Positions 45,323-57,266 of a DNA stretch of 64,000 bases are shown in pieces (position 1 is the first letter of the stretch; every line of letters begins with the position of its first letter). Below the pieces are notes generated by a model that did no database searches, had not been told where the DNA came from, and saw only the letters and a program-made list of their open reading frames with translations. The translations under genes and the position numbers were made by a program. Source of the DNA: Juglans regia (lineage: Eukaryota; Streptophyta; Magnoliopsida; Fagales; Juglandaceae); contig NC_049905.1 in the NCBI RefSeq assembly GCF_001411555.2, positions 20,884,097 to 20,948,096 on the forward strand, in the 5' to 3' direction.

Positions 45323-46506
45323 TTACATCTCATCTATGCCCCAGACTATTTGATCTCACTAGAGCAAGTGTCCTTAATCCATCATGAGTTTACAACTCAA
45401 AGCAATTATTGACCTTACATTATATAATAAGCTCATGATTATATCAAGTCAAAACAACATAATCACCCGGGCTATGATACATAAAATAACAAGTAAGAAT
45501 CCAAACAATCTTCCCTAGACACTAATGTCAATTCAATTAGATTTGACTGCTTTTCTAGACATGCTCTGCAAGATCATATCATTTGTGGTCCTAAGAAAAC
45601 ATGCTAAAGTAATAATATCAAGTTTTCATCTTATGACATAGTTCCAGGTTCAAGAGCATAGGAATATATCATTTATTGATCCATTAGGACTCATATAGTA
45701 ATAGAGCAGGGACCCATCCAATCACTTCCTCATATGATTGTTTATAGCAGATACAATATGAAATGCATATTACGGCAAAACTCCCAATTAATTGGGTTTG
45801 TCACATTCAAACGTCGTAGGAATGTTAGTCTAGTCGCCACAAAGGTGCTCTAACTTGTGTTTCTTAGCACAGTCACTCATCTAGTGCCTGCCTAAGATCT
45901 CACATTCCAAGTCTTAGCTTATATATCACATGCATGCAATTCTTAGCTTAGTTTGTTTATCCAAGTCTAAGCCTACATTTGGATGCTAAGGTGGTCTCAG
46001 ATTATCTGAGTCGATCTTGGAATAATAGTATTTTGTAGATTCCATTGAGATGTGTTCCAAACACTGCCTAAGTATTACAAGTTGGTTGTAGCTCTTTAAT
46101 ACATATAAATATTAGAGCTTATTTGGTGAAAGGAAACTAGATACGTACTCACACTACTCTACAATTTTGTTTTCTCAATTTTTCTTTCTTCACTTTTTTC
46201 TCTTTCTCATGATCATCAAGTACTCCTTTCTTTTACAACTCTCAATATTCAAGTTAGGGTGCGTTTTTTAAAAGAGGAAAGAACCTCAATTTTAACTATA
46301 TATATATATATACCCTGATCAGTTATAATGTGGAATGTGAAATAGGGTATATTTGTTGGTAATGATGATACACAGTTTATAACGTTTTTACAAATAATTT
46401 ATAATAGTTTTCCATTTCATTAAACATAATTTTAATTTTACATAACTACCATTCAATTAAAATATAATTGTAAAATAGACCTTGTAAAAGAATTTTAAAA
46501 ATATTG

Positions 46507-46955
46507 TAAGATGCAGATTAAACAAAAAGAGAATTTAAGTTCTTCAAACGAAATGGTGAACTATTGTTAGAACATGGCAACTATATTCAAGTGATGTCAA
46601 TGTTGAGAGCAACAAATTGTTTTGCTCAAATGATTTAGAGAATGCCACCGATCGGTTTAATGTACATAAAATACTTGGCCAGATTGGACAAGGTACTTTT
46701 TACAAAGGTATATAACTTTGAACAATTCACCAAATGGAAGAATTGTTGCAATAAAAAAACAAATCTATCATAATTGATGAAGATAAATTAAAGAGTTTGT
46801 TAATGAAGTTATTCTTTCACAAATTAATCATAGGAATGTGATTAAATTACTTGGTTGTTATTTGGAGATAGAAGTTCCTCTGCTAGTTTATGGATTAATT
46901 GTTCAAACTCTTTCTCAATATCTCAATGACCAATATGAGGAGTTCCACCTATATG
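46507..46955 (+). pseudogene. Wall-associated kinase-like fragment
   Basis: The plus strand gives [13 protein letters not shown], then [35 protein letters not shown] and [10 protein letters not shown]. It is homologous to the N-terminal part of the kinase domain of the pseudogene at 12376-13830, in opposite orientation. The domain stops after the strand 4-5 region, so the catalytic loop and DFG motif are absent. There are several frame breaks. It keeps Gln at the INHRN position where the other copy has a stop. Confidence 0.85.
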
Positions 46956-47395
46956 GAATATGCACTTACAAATTACCCCATCATCGCCTAACACCAACCC
47001 GCAAGCCTTCACCCATAGCGATACCCCTACACACAGAATCGTCCCACACATAGCAAGTCGCGGAAACCACATTGCGGTAGCACCACCCTTGTTGAAATAG
47101 ACCAACCGTAAGACAAAGCCCCATTGTACACCACTGCCAGTGCACCACCCACTGTAAACCAAACCAAAACACCCCTGTTTTACAACACCTGAAACATAGC
47201 ATTTCGCCAACGCCACGACAGAGAAGGCAGCAAGTCACGATGCCTTTGCACCACCCTAAACAACCATACCCAATCTTGTGCCATCGTGAGCCACCAACAC
47301 AGGGTATCTCTACCCTTCTTGGTTTCTCCCTTGGTTAAACTCTCTCAAGTCTCGATCTCTCCCTCACATTAACTCTCTCTCTCTCAGTGCCATGC
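46956..47395. other. C-rich non-coding stretch of unknown origin
   Basis: Rich in ACACCA/CACCACC words and clearly different from its AT-rich neighbours. No domain was recognised in any frame. It continues beyond the hAT-type MITE to about 48130, so the MITE landed in it. Confidence 0.45.
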
Positions 47396-47403
47396 CTTTG
47401 TGC

Positions 47404-48043
47404 TAGGGTTGTAAGAAAAAATTGAAAACTGGTTGAACCAGATTGAATTGGATCGAATCGGTGAGCTCGATTTAGTTTTAATCCGGTACGGCATTGGTTC
47501 TTAAAAATGAAAACTGATCCTAAATCAGTGCGGTATCAATTTTCATATTTTGAAAATCGGTTTAAACCGAACAGGACCGGTACTTATGTATATTTTTAAT
47601 TTTTTATATTATATATATATTACATGCTACATTTCTAATTAATATAACATGAAATCTTAATCTTACAATAAAATATTAATATAATTAGACACTAATTATA
47701 CTATTTTAATCTTATAATTCAAGTTTATTAATCTCACTAATAAGTTAGACACTGCTTATATTATATTAGTATAATTGAACATTAATGAACTAGTAATTGT
47801 AAATAATAAATATTAAATTCTCACAATTAAGCTTAGTATTAAAAAATTATAATATTAAACATATATAGTGTCACACATGTAAATGGTAAACCGGAAAACC
47901 GGATTGAAACTTTAAAAACCGAAAGTTTCGTTTCGGTGATGAATCGGTCCGTATTGGTTCTTAAATTTTCAAAACCTGTTCATATCAGTTCGGTTTGCAA
48001 AATTTCTCCAAAACAGGACCGAACTGGACCCGTTACACCCCTA
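47404..48043. mobile_element. hAT-type non-autonomous element (MITE), 640 bases
   Basis: The left end TAGGGTTGTAA and the right end TTACACCCCTA are inverted. They are flanked by 8-base target copies CTTTGTGC (47396-47403) and CTTTGCGC (48044-48051), seven of eight matching. Inside are many CGGTTT / AACCGG words in both orientations and an AT-rich centre. There is no coding. An 8-base duplication is characteristic of hAT elements. Confidence 0.8.
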
Positions 48044-48440
48044 CTTTGCGCTGGCCACCTACGACTTTCACCCAGCTCACTGCCCCGTCGCTACACTCCT
48101 CCTCTCTCGGTGAGTATGGACTCTCCTCTATCACACGATTTCAGTCTAGAGTTTTTTCTTCATAATCTCAAATTTCCTTTTGTTTCCAGCTTCCCAAAGA
48201 GCTCATTCATGTTTATAATTTATTTTCCAAAATACCCGTCATCAGGATGGTTTCATATTGGAGGAGGTGAAGTCAATGGATCAATGGAGGAGAGCCATTG
48301 ATCCATTGCTCCTCCACTGATCCACTGCCATGAAGATATCAATGGATGAGCAGGAGGATTGGCAGAAATGCACCGACAAGGAAAACACGCTTTATATAGT
48401 TAAGAGATTTTAACAAATTGTTCAAATTATTGGCAAAAAT
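48044..48440. other. Non-coding stretch between the MITE and the extensin relic
   Basis: C-rich at first (continuation of 46956-47395), with a possible donor CTCTCGGTGAGTATGG near 48108, then AT-rich. No gene recognised. Confidence 0.4.
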
Positions 48441-48444
48441 GACC

Positions 48445-48575
48445 AACGCTCCACCACCTTCTCCTTCACCTCCTCCTCCATATGTCTAAAAGTCACCATC
48501 TCTTCCATCTCCATCGCCACCACCTCCATATGTCTAAAAGCCACCACCTCTTCCATCTCCATCACCTCCTAGTGT
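48445..48575 (+). pseudogene. Extensin relic 1
   Basis: Reads APPPSPSPPPPYV, stop, KSPSLPSPSPPPPYV, stop, KPPPLPSPSPP. Both stops are TAA in place of the TAC that codes the second Tyr of YVYK. There is no signal peptide or start. It is a small remnant of an extensin repeat. Confidence 0.85.
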
Positions 48576-50079
48576 TGTTTTTTTTCACTTTATGGTTTCA
48601 AACAATTTTTTGCACTTACCATGATATATGTCATCTATTGATATATGATTTATTCCCATTTTCTGTTGTTCTGCATGTAGAGCCCCTCCGCAGCCTATAC
48701 TTTGGGTAGCTCTAGGGATGGAGCCAAAGAATGGGTTATATGTGGATCTGCTGATCCATCTACTGAAGAGAAGGTTAAGTTAGTTCAATCTGGTTTTTGT
48801 CTTTTTAATCGCTACCTTGAGTCATTGTGTTGCAAGAATCTCCTTGCTTGCAAGCACCTTATTGTTGATTAATCTGTTTTTGCTGAAGGCATTTTGACAA
48901 AATATCATTAAATCAATAAGATGATTTTTGTCACTTAATTTCTTTGAGCTCTTCAGATAAGCACACGAGAAAAAAAATAGGAATTGTTGAACTGATCAAG
49001 CACCTGACTCTGAAAGTTTATGGCAAAGTAAATTCTTTACCTGATTTTAATTAGCATAAGCTAATCAAATTATTTAGTTTGGGAGTAATCAAGTGATTAG
49101 CTTTTTCACCTCTTCTTTCCCACGATTGGTGTTTCTCACACCCTTAATCTTGTTTCTCCAAGTATATTAAAACAATATTTCAGATTATATGATGCACGTC
49201 TGTGATAATTTAAAACTTAGTATATTTAGTGTTTTCTTTTCAAGTTGTGGATGTGGAGAAGAGAACACAAATAAAAGAAAGAATAAAATGTTGAACAAAA
49301 TTCAAGAGAAAATAGAGAAAAGCCACATAGAAAAAAGAAATTGGAAGAGAAAATTAGAAATTTAAAGGAGGGACTGGAGTGAATAGGAAAATGCTACATG
49401 CCATGGGTTCTTTCTATAACGAAAAATATATTTTTTGGGGTTTTTAAAAATTTTAAGGGCCAAACTTATAGGTTTTCAAAAAATCTGAAGTATTTTACAA
49501 AAAGGACTGGGGCTAAATTTTGAATTTTAGCAGAAACTTAATCCTATAGATTTTTTTAAGTGTTAATTTAGATTTTTTGAGAGTTAAAAGGATTATTTAT
49601 ATATGCCTATATTGGTGTTTCTCACCATTAATCTTGTTTCTCTAAGTTTCCTTTTATTGATTTATACTTTTATGTACTGATGTAACTTGAAATGCTGGCT
49701 TTGCAGGGGTAAAGGCTTGTATGGAAGCAATGCACCTTGTGGATGAAGAACCTTATGAAGTTGACCTTGACAACCATCGGAGTTGCAATGGCCCCAAAAC
49801 TGGCCGGCAAGCTTATGGGCTTGGACAATGTAAGTCCAATTCTCTGATAAATAAATGCATGGTAGACATTTTTTTTTTTTTTTTCAGATAAGCGTCGAGG
49901 TCACATGTTCAATAGTGACCTCTACCCAATTTTATTACAAGGCTCTCACTTATGGTAGATGAATACTGTGAAACATAAAATCCCAAGACATAGAACCACT
50001 TATGTTTTCAAAAGCATAGAAAACAATACCAATTAAACTTACAGAAACTTCTGAAACTAAAAATAAACCAAACCCAACA
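48576..50079. other. Stretch between extensin relics with two exon-like patches
   Basis: 48676-48870 (plus strand) reads AAYTLGSSRDGAKEWVICGSADPSTEEK and then SLCCKNLLACKHLIVD before a stop. 49705-49830 follows a TTTGCAG acceptor and precedes a GTAAGT donor; it reads GVKACMEAMHLVDEEPYEVDLD in one frame. These look like exons of an unrelated gene, but I do not recognise the protein. The remainder is AT-rich. Confidence 0.4.
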
Positions 50080-50395
50080 AAACCACCTCCATCTCCATTG
50101 CCACCACCTCCATATGTCTACAAGTCAACTCCTTTTCCATCTCTATCACCTCCTCCTCCCTACTTATATAAGTCTCTACCACCACCCTCACCATCTCCTC
50201 CACCTCCTCCAACCACTCCCTCACCCCCTCCTCCATCTCTATCACCTCCTCCTCCATATATTTACAAATCACCACCACCCTGGGCCATCTCTGTCACCAC
50301 CTCCACCCTATGTCTACAAGTCACGTCCTCCTCCATCCCCTTCATCCCCTCCACCTTATGTTTATAAATCTCCACCACCACCATCCCCATTCTAA
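50080..50395 (+). pseudogene. Extensin relic 2, frameshifted
   Basis: Frame 1 reads PPPPYVYKSTPFPSLSPPPPYLYK and YIYKSPPPWA. Near 50280 a one-base change moves the repeat into another frame, which continues SLSPPPPYVYKSRPPPSP and ends SPPPPSPF followed by TAA. No signal peptide precedes it. The 3' end resembles that of the 210-920 gene, and a CACTA terminus follows 49 bases after the stop, much as in that gene. Confidence 0.85.
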
Positions 50396-50443
50396 GTACT
50401 ATAAATAACCACCACCTTCGAAATACTCAAAATTAATCATTAT

Positions 50444-51000
50444 CACTACAACATATAGCACAAAAACATAAAATTGCACCGCAAATAATTTTTGGCATCC
50501 GATCACTTTCGCCACTAGATGGCCGATAGTAATCTGTCTCAAAAATTTTTTAACAGCGACACAAAAGTGTCGCAAAAATCGATTTTGTTTCAGCGTTCTA
50601 TATCACCGTAAATAGTCTCAAATATCATTGCAAAAAAAGCACAAACTATGGTTAATTATTGTCGGAACTTTTCCCAGAGATTTTTTCTTGCAGCAAAAGG
50701 TCAATTATAATATTGATATGTGGTTGCAAATTCTTATTTGCTACGATTATGCCTATCAAATGTTCATTTGCGACCACAAATTATGAATAGTGGCCAATGT
50801 GGTCCAACCACTTATTTGCAGCGATTCTTTTTGCCAAATAAGTTGTTGTGACCAAAACACTTATTTCCGACGATTCTAGATCGCCAGAAATAGTGTGTTA
50901 CAAAATTTTAAAAAAAATAGTATTGAAACAAAACACTTAAAAATACATATCTTACACTATATTACAATCCATAAAGCATTTCCACAATGTGTTTGCTTTA
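50444..51000 (+). mobile_element. Left end of a CACTA-like element
   Basis: CACTACAACATATAGCAC is followed by many GCGAC / TCGC / TTGCGACC and GACGATTCTAGATCGCC words in both orientations to about 50900, the subterminal pattern of CACTA elements. The matching right terminus was not found. The Copia element at 52847 may lie inside it. Confidence 0.6.
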
Positions 51001-52841
51001 TATTCTAAGCAATTACATTATATTACAATCCATAAATTAGCAATTACATTATATTCTAAGCAACTCAAGGCTAGCATAAATATGTATACATGGAAAAAAA
51101 CTAATAACTAACAAAAAATATGTTGGAAGATGCCTCAGTGACAGATGCCAGAGCCACTCCACCTACAAAGTCATTTCAGGCATGAAGAAAGTCAAAATTG
51201 ATCCCATATTCGCTTGTATTCACCAACCATCTTTCATGCCAACAAAGATGCTACATTCTCCTTCCATGTATTCTTACAATTAAATAAAAAAAACTAACTT
51301 TAAATGGGAATGAAATACATTATGAAATCCTATATAAAAAAGATTACATTATGAAATCCAATCTTAACAAACTGCTCATTTGAATTCAAAGGCATACATA
51401 TGTTAAAACATGAAATATATTTTAGCCTACACAAGAAATATATCTAGTGAAAATCATCCAATCTATGTTTTTAGAAATATAAGTGAGTTAAGCTGAAAAA
51501 AAAATAAAGGACCAACATAGTTTCTTTGATAACAACCTGCAAGGATACACCAACCCATGTATTCACTCTTCTATCCCATGGCTTCAACCAACCACTAGAG
51601 CTATACAGCTGAATGTAAATTACCTTCCTAACTAAAGTTTGGTGTATATGCTTATGTCTACACATAGCACATCAACCTAGTCTAATTGATTATTTCAAGA
51701 TCATATACCAATGTCAACAGAAATAAGCAACCCAATATACTGATGCTGCAATTAAAAACTATCATTAATCCTTTTAATTCATCTATCATATAACATTAAA
51801 ATATATACCTTTTTGGAGCATCTATAAGTAGCTTATATGTTGTCAGGTCTCTTTGATGAAGCAGGAATCAACCAACTCTTGTCCCCCTAACTTCTTCAGC
51901 TGTGTGAATTTAAAGACCATTTTTCCTCTTGAAATTCACAAAAATGTTAATTTCTTCCACCCCCGAGTATGTCATTTTCTGGAAAATCTTGACAGGTGAC
52001 TGCAATCCACTTACTTCTCCCAAACCAAAAAGTATATGTAAAATATCTGAAGCTAATTGTTCCCTCCAAACAAAGATGGTTAAATTGATGAGTACCTGTA
52101 ACATGATAATGAACTCTACAAGTAGAAATCTCAATCATAGTCTCAATTTTATCCTCAAAGTTATACTTCTACAAAGATGATGATCCAAGTTTTCCCTCTA
52201 TATAGACTCATACAGAAGGAGTAGTTCTTTGACTACTTATGAGAAAAAGAGCATAAACTCATACACAAGTTTCCCCTCTCATTTTATTTTCATTCTGAGA
52301 AAAAGAAGTACAAAACTTATTAACATCAATGGTTTACTTAGACATGCTTGTCACAAACTTTTCTAGGTGTGTGGCCTAGTAAAGATCATAGTAAATTACG
52401 TTCATCTTGAATCCTTCAACTTGTGACATTTTTGTCCCTTTAATTGTAACACTGATAAGGGCAAAAAGTTTTAATGTTGTTGTTTTTGCAGAGGGTAGCA
52501 TCCATTGCTGCTTCATTCTGCTCTTTATGCATCCAAATTTTTAAAAACAAATAAGAAAAAAGAAAAGAAGAACTGCTTTTCAATGCACTGCCTTGCAGAG
52601 CAAAGAACGAATGGTATAATCTAATGCCATTATTTATGGACTATGCCAACAAAGAACCACCGTTATTTAATCTTCAACTGCTCTATTATTTAATCTCATT
52701 TTAGGGAGGGCAGTTCTTAGATTCTTTTCACTACTCACTCGATCTATAGTAACACTTGTATGAATTGAACACATATTTTCAAAACACTAACATGTACCAG
52801 GACACAATCATTTCAAGCAAACCAGATTCCAATGTAGCATA
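51001..52841. other. AT-rich DNA, possibly CACTA interior
   Basis: No recognisable gene on either strand. The short open frames at 51910-52180 overlap each other on both strands and show no domain. It is probably the interior of the element starting at 50444. Confidence 0.45.
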
Positions 52842-52846
52842 TAAAG

Positions 52847-53028
52847 TAATGACAAAATCAAATCCCACAAAATTAGCAATCACTTGATATTAGGAAATTT
52901 GTCATTTAATTGTAATTATTTCCTTTTTAATAGTTACCATAGAAAGGCTAGGCATGTATCTATTTATTTTTAGACGTTTTTACACTGTAAGATACACTTT
53001 TGAGAAATAGAGAGTTCAATTCTTAACA
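52847..53028 (+). repeat. 5' LTR of the Copia element (182 bases)
   Basis: Begins TAATGACA (probably TGTTGACA originally) and ends TTCTTAACA. It is followed at 53029 by TGGTATCAGCC, the primer-binding site complementary to initiator Met-tRNA. Confidence 0.9.
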
Positions 53029-53076
53029 TGGTATCAGCCAAATGACGTTCCTAAGCCTCCAACCTCAATACCTTCC

Positions 53077-54080
53077 ATGGCCACTTCCTCCAACTCCCTT
53101 CCTTCCCCTTATCTTCTTCACCCATCTGATTCCCCTAGCCTTATTCTAGTCTCTGGCATACTCACTGGAGATAATTATCCCAAATGGCAAAAAGCCATGA
53201 CCTGTGCACTCAACGCCAAAAACAAACTCAGTTTTGTTGATGGTACCCTTTCTCCACCCGCCACAGATTTACCAAATTATACTCAATGGAATCAAACCAA
53301 GGACATGGTCCTTACCTGGTTTCTAAACTCCATCTGTCCCTCCATCGCAAACTCTCTCGAATTCCATATTGATCCTCGTGAAGTGTGGCTCGACCTTCAA
53401 TCCCGTTTCTACCATGGGAAAACGTGCGGGTCTATCTCCTTAAACGAGAGTTATCCTCCCTGCACCAAAATACCACATCCATCCATGAATACTACAATCA
53501 GATTAAACAACTCTGGGATGAACTTAGTCACCTAAAAAAATGCAGTGATCTCAAAGAATTTCAACAACAAGCGGAGGATGAACGAGTTTACCAGTTTTTA
53601 CTTGGCCTCAATAATTCATTCTCTCAAACGAGAACCCAAATTTTGGCACTAGAACCTCTTCTCCCCATCACCAAAATTTTTTCTATTCTGTTTCAGGAGG
53701 AACAACAGCGGCTCCTTCCACTTCGCAATCCTTCGTCTGAGCTCCAAAGCTTTGCCGCCCACTCCAGTGGCTCTCACAAATCACCACTCAAATGCTCAGA
53801 ATGTGGCCAGAATGGACACACGCGTGACCGGTGCTGGCATCTCATCTGGTATGCTTCAGGCCATGAGCCTCGCACCAAATCTCAGCCCTCTCTTCTTGAC
53901 AAATCGCCTCCTGCACTACTACTGATGGCTGACCAGGCGTCCTCCTCCACCACGAACCCGCTGATGCTCAATCTCACTCCCGATCTATACCAAAAGCTCA
54001 TGGATTTGCTTAGCCCTTCAACTCCTAATGCCAATTTCGTGGGTAACGTTTCTAACTCTCTCTCCTCTGCTCAAGGTTGA
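53077..54080 (+). pseudogene. Copia gag region
   Basis: From the ATG at 53077 the frame encodes the Copia N-terminal domain (LTGDNYPKWQKAM, WNQTKDMVLTWFLNS, EVWLDLQSRF). A frameshift near 53420 moves to another frame with HEYYNQIKQLWDEL, RVYQFLLGLNNSF and the zinc knuckle CSECGQNGHTRDRC. The region ends in an in-frame TGA (54078-54080) directly before the protease. Confidence 0.9.
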
Positions 54081-56960
54081 ACATGGATCATCGATAGTGG
54101 AGCTAGCCACCACATGTGCCATGATTGGACCCTCTTCTCTAAAATTCCATCCCCTTCGCATGCTCCGAATGTGTGTTTACCCACTGGTGCTCTTCTTCCC
54201 ATTGAAGGGATCGGTACCATTCATTTGGCCGACTCCCTCACTTTTTCTAATGTCCATTTTGTCCCCTCTAACTTCAATTTACTTTCTGTACCCCAACTCA
54301 ATACTAATAATACTTGTCTTGTCCTTTTTTCTTCTACTTATTTTTTTTCCAGGACCCCCAGTCGACGAAGCTGATTGGAGCAGGTGAGTTTTGCAATGGA
54401 CTTTATGTGTATCGGCCTCAACCCACCACGACTCTTTCTATTCAGACTCTTACTAATAAGATCCTATGGCACCAGCGCCTAGGTCATCCTTCTCGCTTAA
54501 ATATTCCCACTTTTTTCAATAATAATCCTTATATTATTTTTGATTGCGATGTTTGTGCTCGTTCGAAACATACTCGACTTCCTTTTCCTTTAAATGCTAA
54601 TAAAAGTACTTTTGCTTTTAATCATATTTTTTGTGATATATGTGTGGTTACCATACTTCTTCTATCTACGGTGCTCATTATTTTCTTACAATTGTTGATG
54701 ATTTTTCTCGCTTCACATGGATCTATCTCATGCGATATGAATCTAAAGCTTATACTCATCTCATATATTTTTTTGCACTTATCTAGAATCAGTTCAACAC
54801 TATGATTAAAATTATAAGAACTAATAATGGACAAGAATTTCTATCCCAAAAATTTCAAAATTATCTTCATGACCACAGGATCATTCATGAACGTACCTGC
54901 GTTGAGCCTTCACAACAAAATGGTGTTGTGGAGCGCAAACACCGGCACCTTCTGAATGTCACTCATAGTCTCCGATTTCAAGCACATTTACCTTTAAAAT
55001 TTTGGGATGAATGTGTTCTCACCGCCGCTTATCTTATTAACCGCACCCCGAGTCAGATTCTTCAAAATAAATCCCCTTTTGAACTTTTCTTCAATACCCC
55101 ATCAAGTTACGCTCATTTATGCATATTGGGATGTCTTTGTTACGCTCAAACCCTCTATGCTTCCCGCGACAAATTCTCACCTCATGCCTCAAAATGCATC
55201 TTTCTTGGGTATCCTGGTCAACATAAAGCTTACAAGCTTTACAACTTGGAAACCTAAGCTATTTTTTATTCTCGTGATGTTACTTTTCACGAACAAACAT
55301 TCTCATTCCATACCGCTTATTCTTCTCCAGATCCATCACTATCCATTATTCCTCTCCTAGTTCCCGAACCCATACCTTCTCCTACCCCCTTTACTTCAAT
55401 TCCCAACCCACCTCTACCTCCACCATCTCCTCTCTCCATTCGTCCTAGACTCACCACCACTCAACCTGCATATCTTCAGGATTACGTCTGTCTGACCATA
55501 CATATGGAGTCCATTGCATCCTCATCAGCTACATCAGGTTCAGGTACTGCTCATCCTTTATCTGTTTTTCTTTCCTATTCTCATTATTCTCCTTCTCATC
55601 TTACCTTTTTAACTGCTCTCACCTCATCTGTTGATCCTTCCTATACTCTACTACCATTCGCCATCCTCATTGGCGCAAGGCCATGGCTGCTGAGATCCTA
55701 ACCTTAGAGGATAATGCCACTTGGACTCTTGAATCTCTTCCTCCTATTAAGAAACCCATTGAATGTAAATGAGTTTTCAAAACTAAACTCAAAACTGACG
55801 GATCCGTCGAGAGGTACAAAACTCGACTAGTTGCTAAAGGTTACACTCAGGTCGAAGGTCTTGACTACCTTGAAACATTTGCTCTGGTTGCTAAAATGAC
55901 CACTGTTCGCTGCCTACTGGCAGTCGCTGCTACCAAAAATTGGGTCATCCAACAACTTGATGTCAACAATGTTTTTCTATACGGTGATCTTGATGAAGAG
56001 GTCTATATGACCCTCCCACCTGGATATTCCCCTAAGGTGGAGACTCATGTGTGTCGTCTCTGGAAATCTCTATATGGCCTCAAACAAGCCTCCTGCAACT
56101 GGTTTTTTAAACCAACCACTGTGCTTCTTGATGCAGGTTTTAATCAGTCTCAGGCAGACCACTCTTATCACTCACACCAGCATCATTATTGTCCTCGTTT
56201 ATATTAATGACATCTTAGTTGCTGGCAATGATATTTCCCAGATCGATGTTTTCAAAAGCATTCTCTCTACACTTCAAAACAAAGGATCTCGGCTCCCTCA
56301 AATATTTCCTTGGTCTTGAAGTTGCTCGTTCTCAGAAAGACATATTTCTCAACCAATGCAAGTACACACTTGATATCCTGACTGATAGTGGTCAACTTGG
56401 TGCTCAGACCGCTCACTTTCCCATGGAACAAAATTTGAAGCTCACATACCGCGATGGCTCTCTCCTCACCGACCCTGGTGCCTATCGATGACTGGTTGAA
56501 CGTCTCATCTATCTGACTATAACATGTCCTGATATTGTTTTTACAGTGAATATTCTCATCCAGTTCATGCATGCTCCTCAAGATCCACACATGCAAGCTG
56601 CCATCCGCGTCCTTCGCTATCTCAATGGCAGTCCAAGTCAAGGTATTTTTTTCTCATCATCTAGCAATTTGCATGTTACCGCTTACACAAACTCAGATTG
56701 GGCCAGCTGCCCCACTACTCGAAGATCCATCACAAGATTATTCATTCAGCTCGGCACGAGCCCCATTTCTTGGTGTCTCTCATTCTGAGCCTATCAGTCT
56801 TTATTGTGACAATCTATCCGCTCTACACATCGCTTACAACCCTTTTTCTTTCACGAGTGCACCAAACACATTGAAACTAATTGTCACATTGTTCGTGATA
56901 AAATTCGGCCAGGCCTCCTTACAGCCGTTCACACCTCTTCTCATGAGCAACTTGTAGACA
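54081..56960 (+). pseudogene. Copia pol region (protease, integrase, RT, RNase H)
   Basis: Protease: WIIDSGASHHMCHDW. A frameshift near 54350 leads to the pre-integrase domain (ILWHQRLGHPS and CDVCARSKH). Integrase: [66 protein letters not shown] and [13 protein letters not shown]. The catalytic box reads YINDIL instead of the usual YVDDIL, so a metal-binding Asp is lost. The RNase H block reads YTNSDWA where YTDSDWA is usual. With numerous stops (for example 54792, 55258, 56488), no functional enzyme can be made. Confidence 0.9.
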
Positions 56961-57050
56961 TCTTCACCAAAGCCTTGGGATATGAACTTTTCCACCACTT
57001 CCTACGCAAGTTGGGCATTACGGATCTCCATGCACCAACTTGACGAGGAG

Positions 57051-57261
57051 TATTGACATAATCAAATCCCCCAAAATTAGCAATCTCTTGATATTAGGAA
57101 ACTTTTCATTTAATTGTAATTATTTAGGAAATTTGTCATTTAATTGTAATTATTTCCTTTTTAATAGTTACCATAGAAAGGCTAGGCATGTATCTATTTA
57201 TTTTTAGACGTTTTACACTGTAAGATACACTTTTGAGAAATAGAGAGTTCAATTCTTAACA
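57051..57261 (+). repeat. 3' LTR of the Copia element (211 bases)
   Basis: Begins TATTGACA and ends TTCTTAACA. It is 29 bases longer than the 5' LTR because CATTTAATTGTAATTATTTA with its flank is duplicated. A worn purine tract (GACGAGGAG) precedes it. Confidence 0.92.
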
Positions 57262-57266
57262 TAAAG

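Larger units (their letters stand above)
44985..46505 (+). repeat. Copy of the duplicated intergenic block (matches 14930-15140 and 16325-17516)
   Basis: Long matches to the 14.9-17.5 kb region, including GAGCATAGGAATATATCATT, TAGCACAGTCACTCATCTAG and ACACAGTTTATAAC. The TRIM and L1 relic of the other copy are absent, and a CCGGTAC-rich fragment stands in their place. The block leads directly into the kinase fragment at 46507. Confidence 0.9.
52847..57261 (+). mobile_element. Ty1/Copia LTR retrotransposon with short LTRs, 4.4 kb
   Basis: It has 5' and 3' LTRs, a Met-tRNA-type primer-binding site right after the 5' LTR, gag-pol order gag, protease, integrase, RT, RNase H, and a 5-base target duplication TAAAG (52842-52846 and 57262-57266). 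The LTRs differ at only about six or seven aligned positions plus one 29-base duplication, suggesting fairly recent insertion. The polyprotein nevertheless has many stops and frameshifts, so this copy was probably already defective when it moved. Confidence 0.93.

Noticed and set aside
43168..50450. A single CACTA element bounded by 43168 and 50444
   Set aside because: Both termini are in the same orientation, so they cannot be the two ends of one element.
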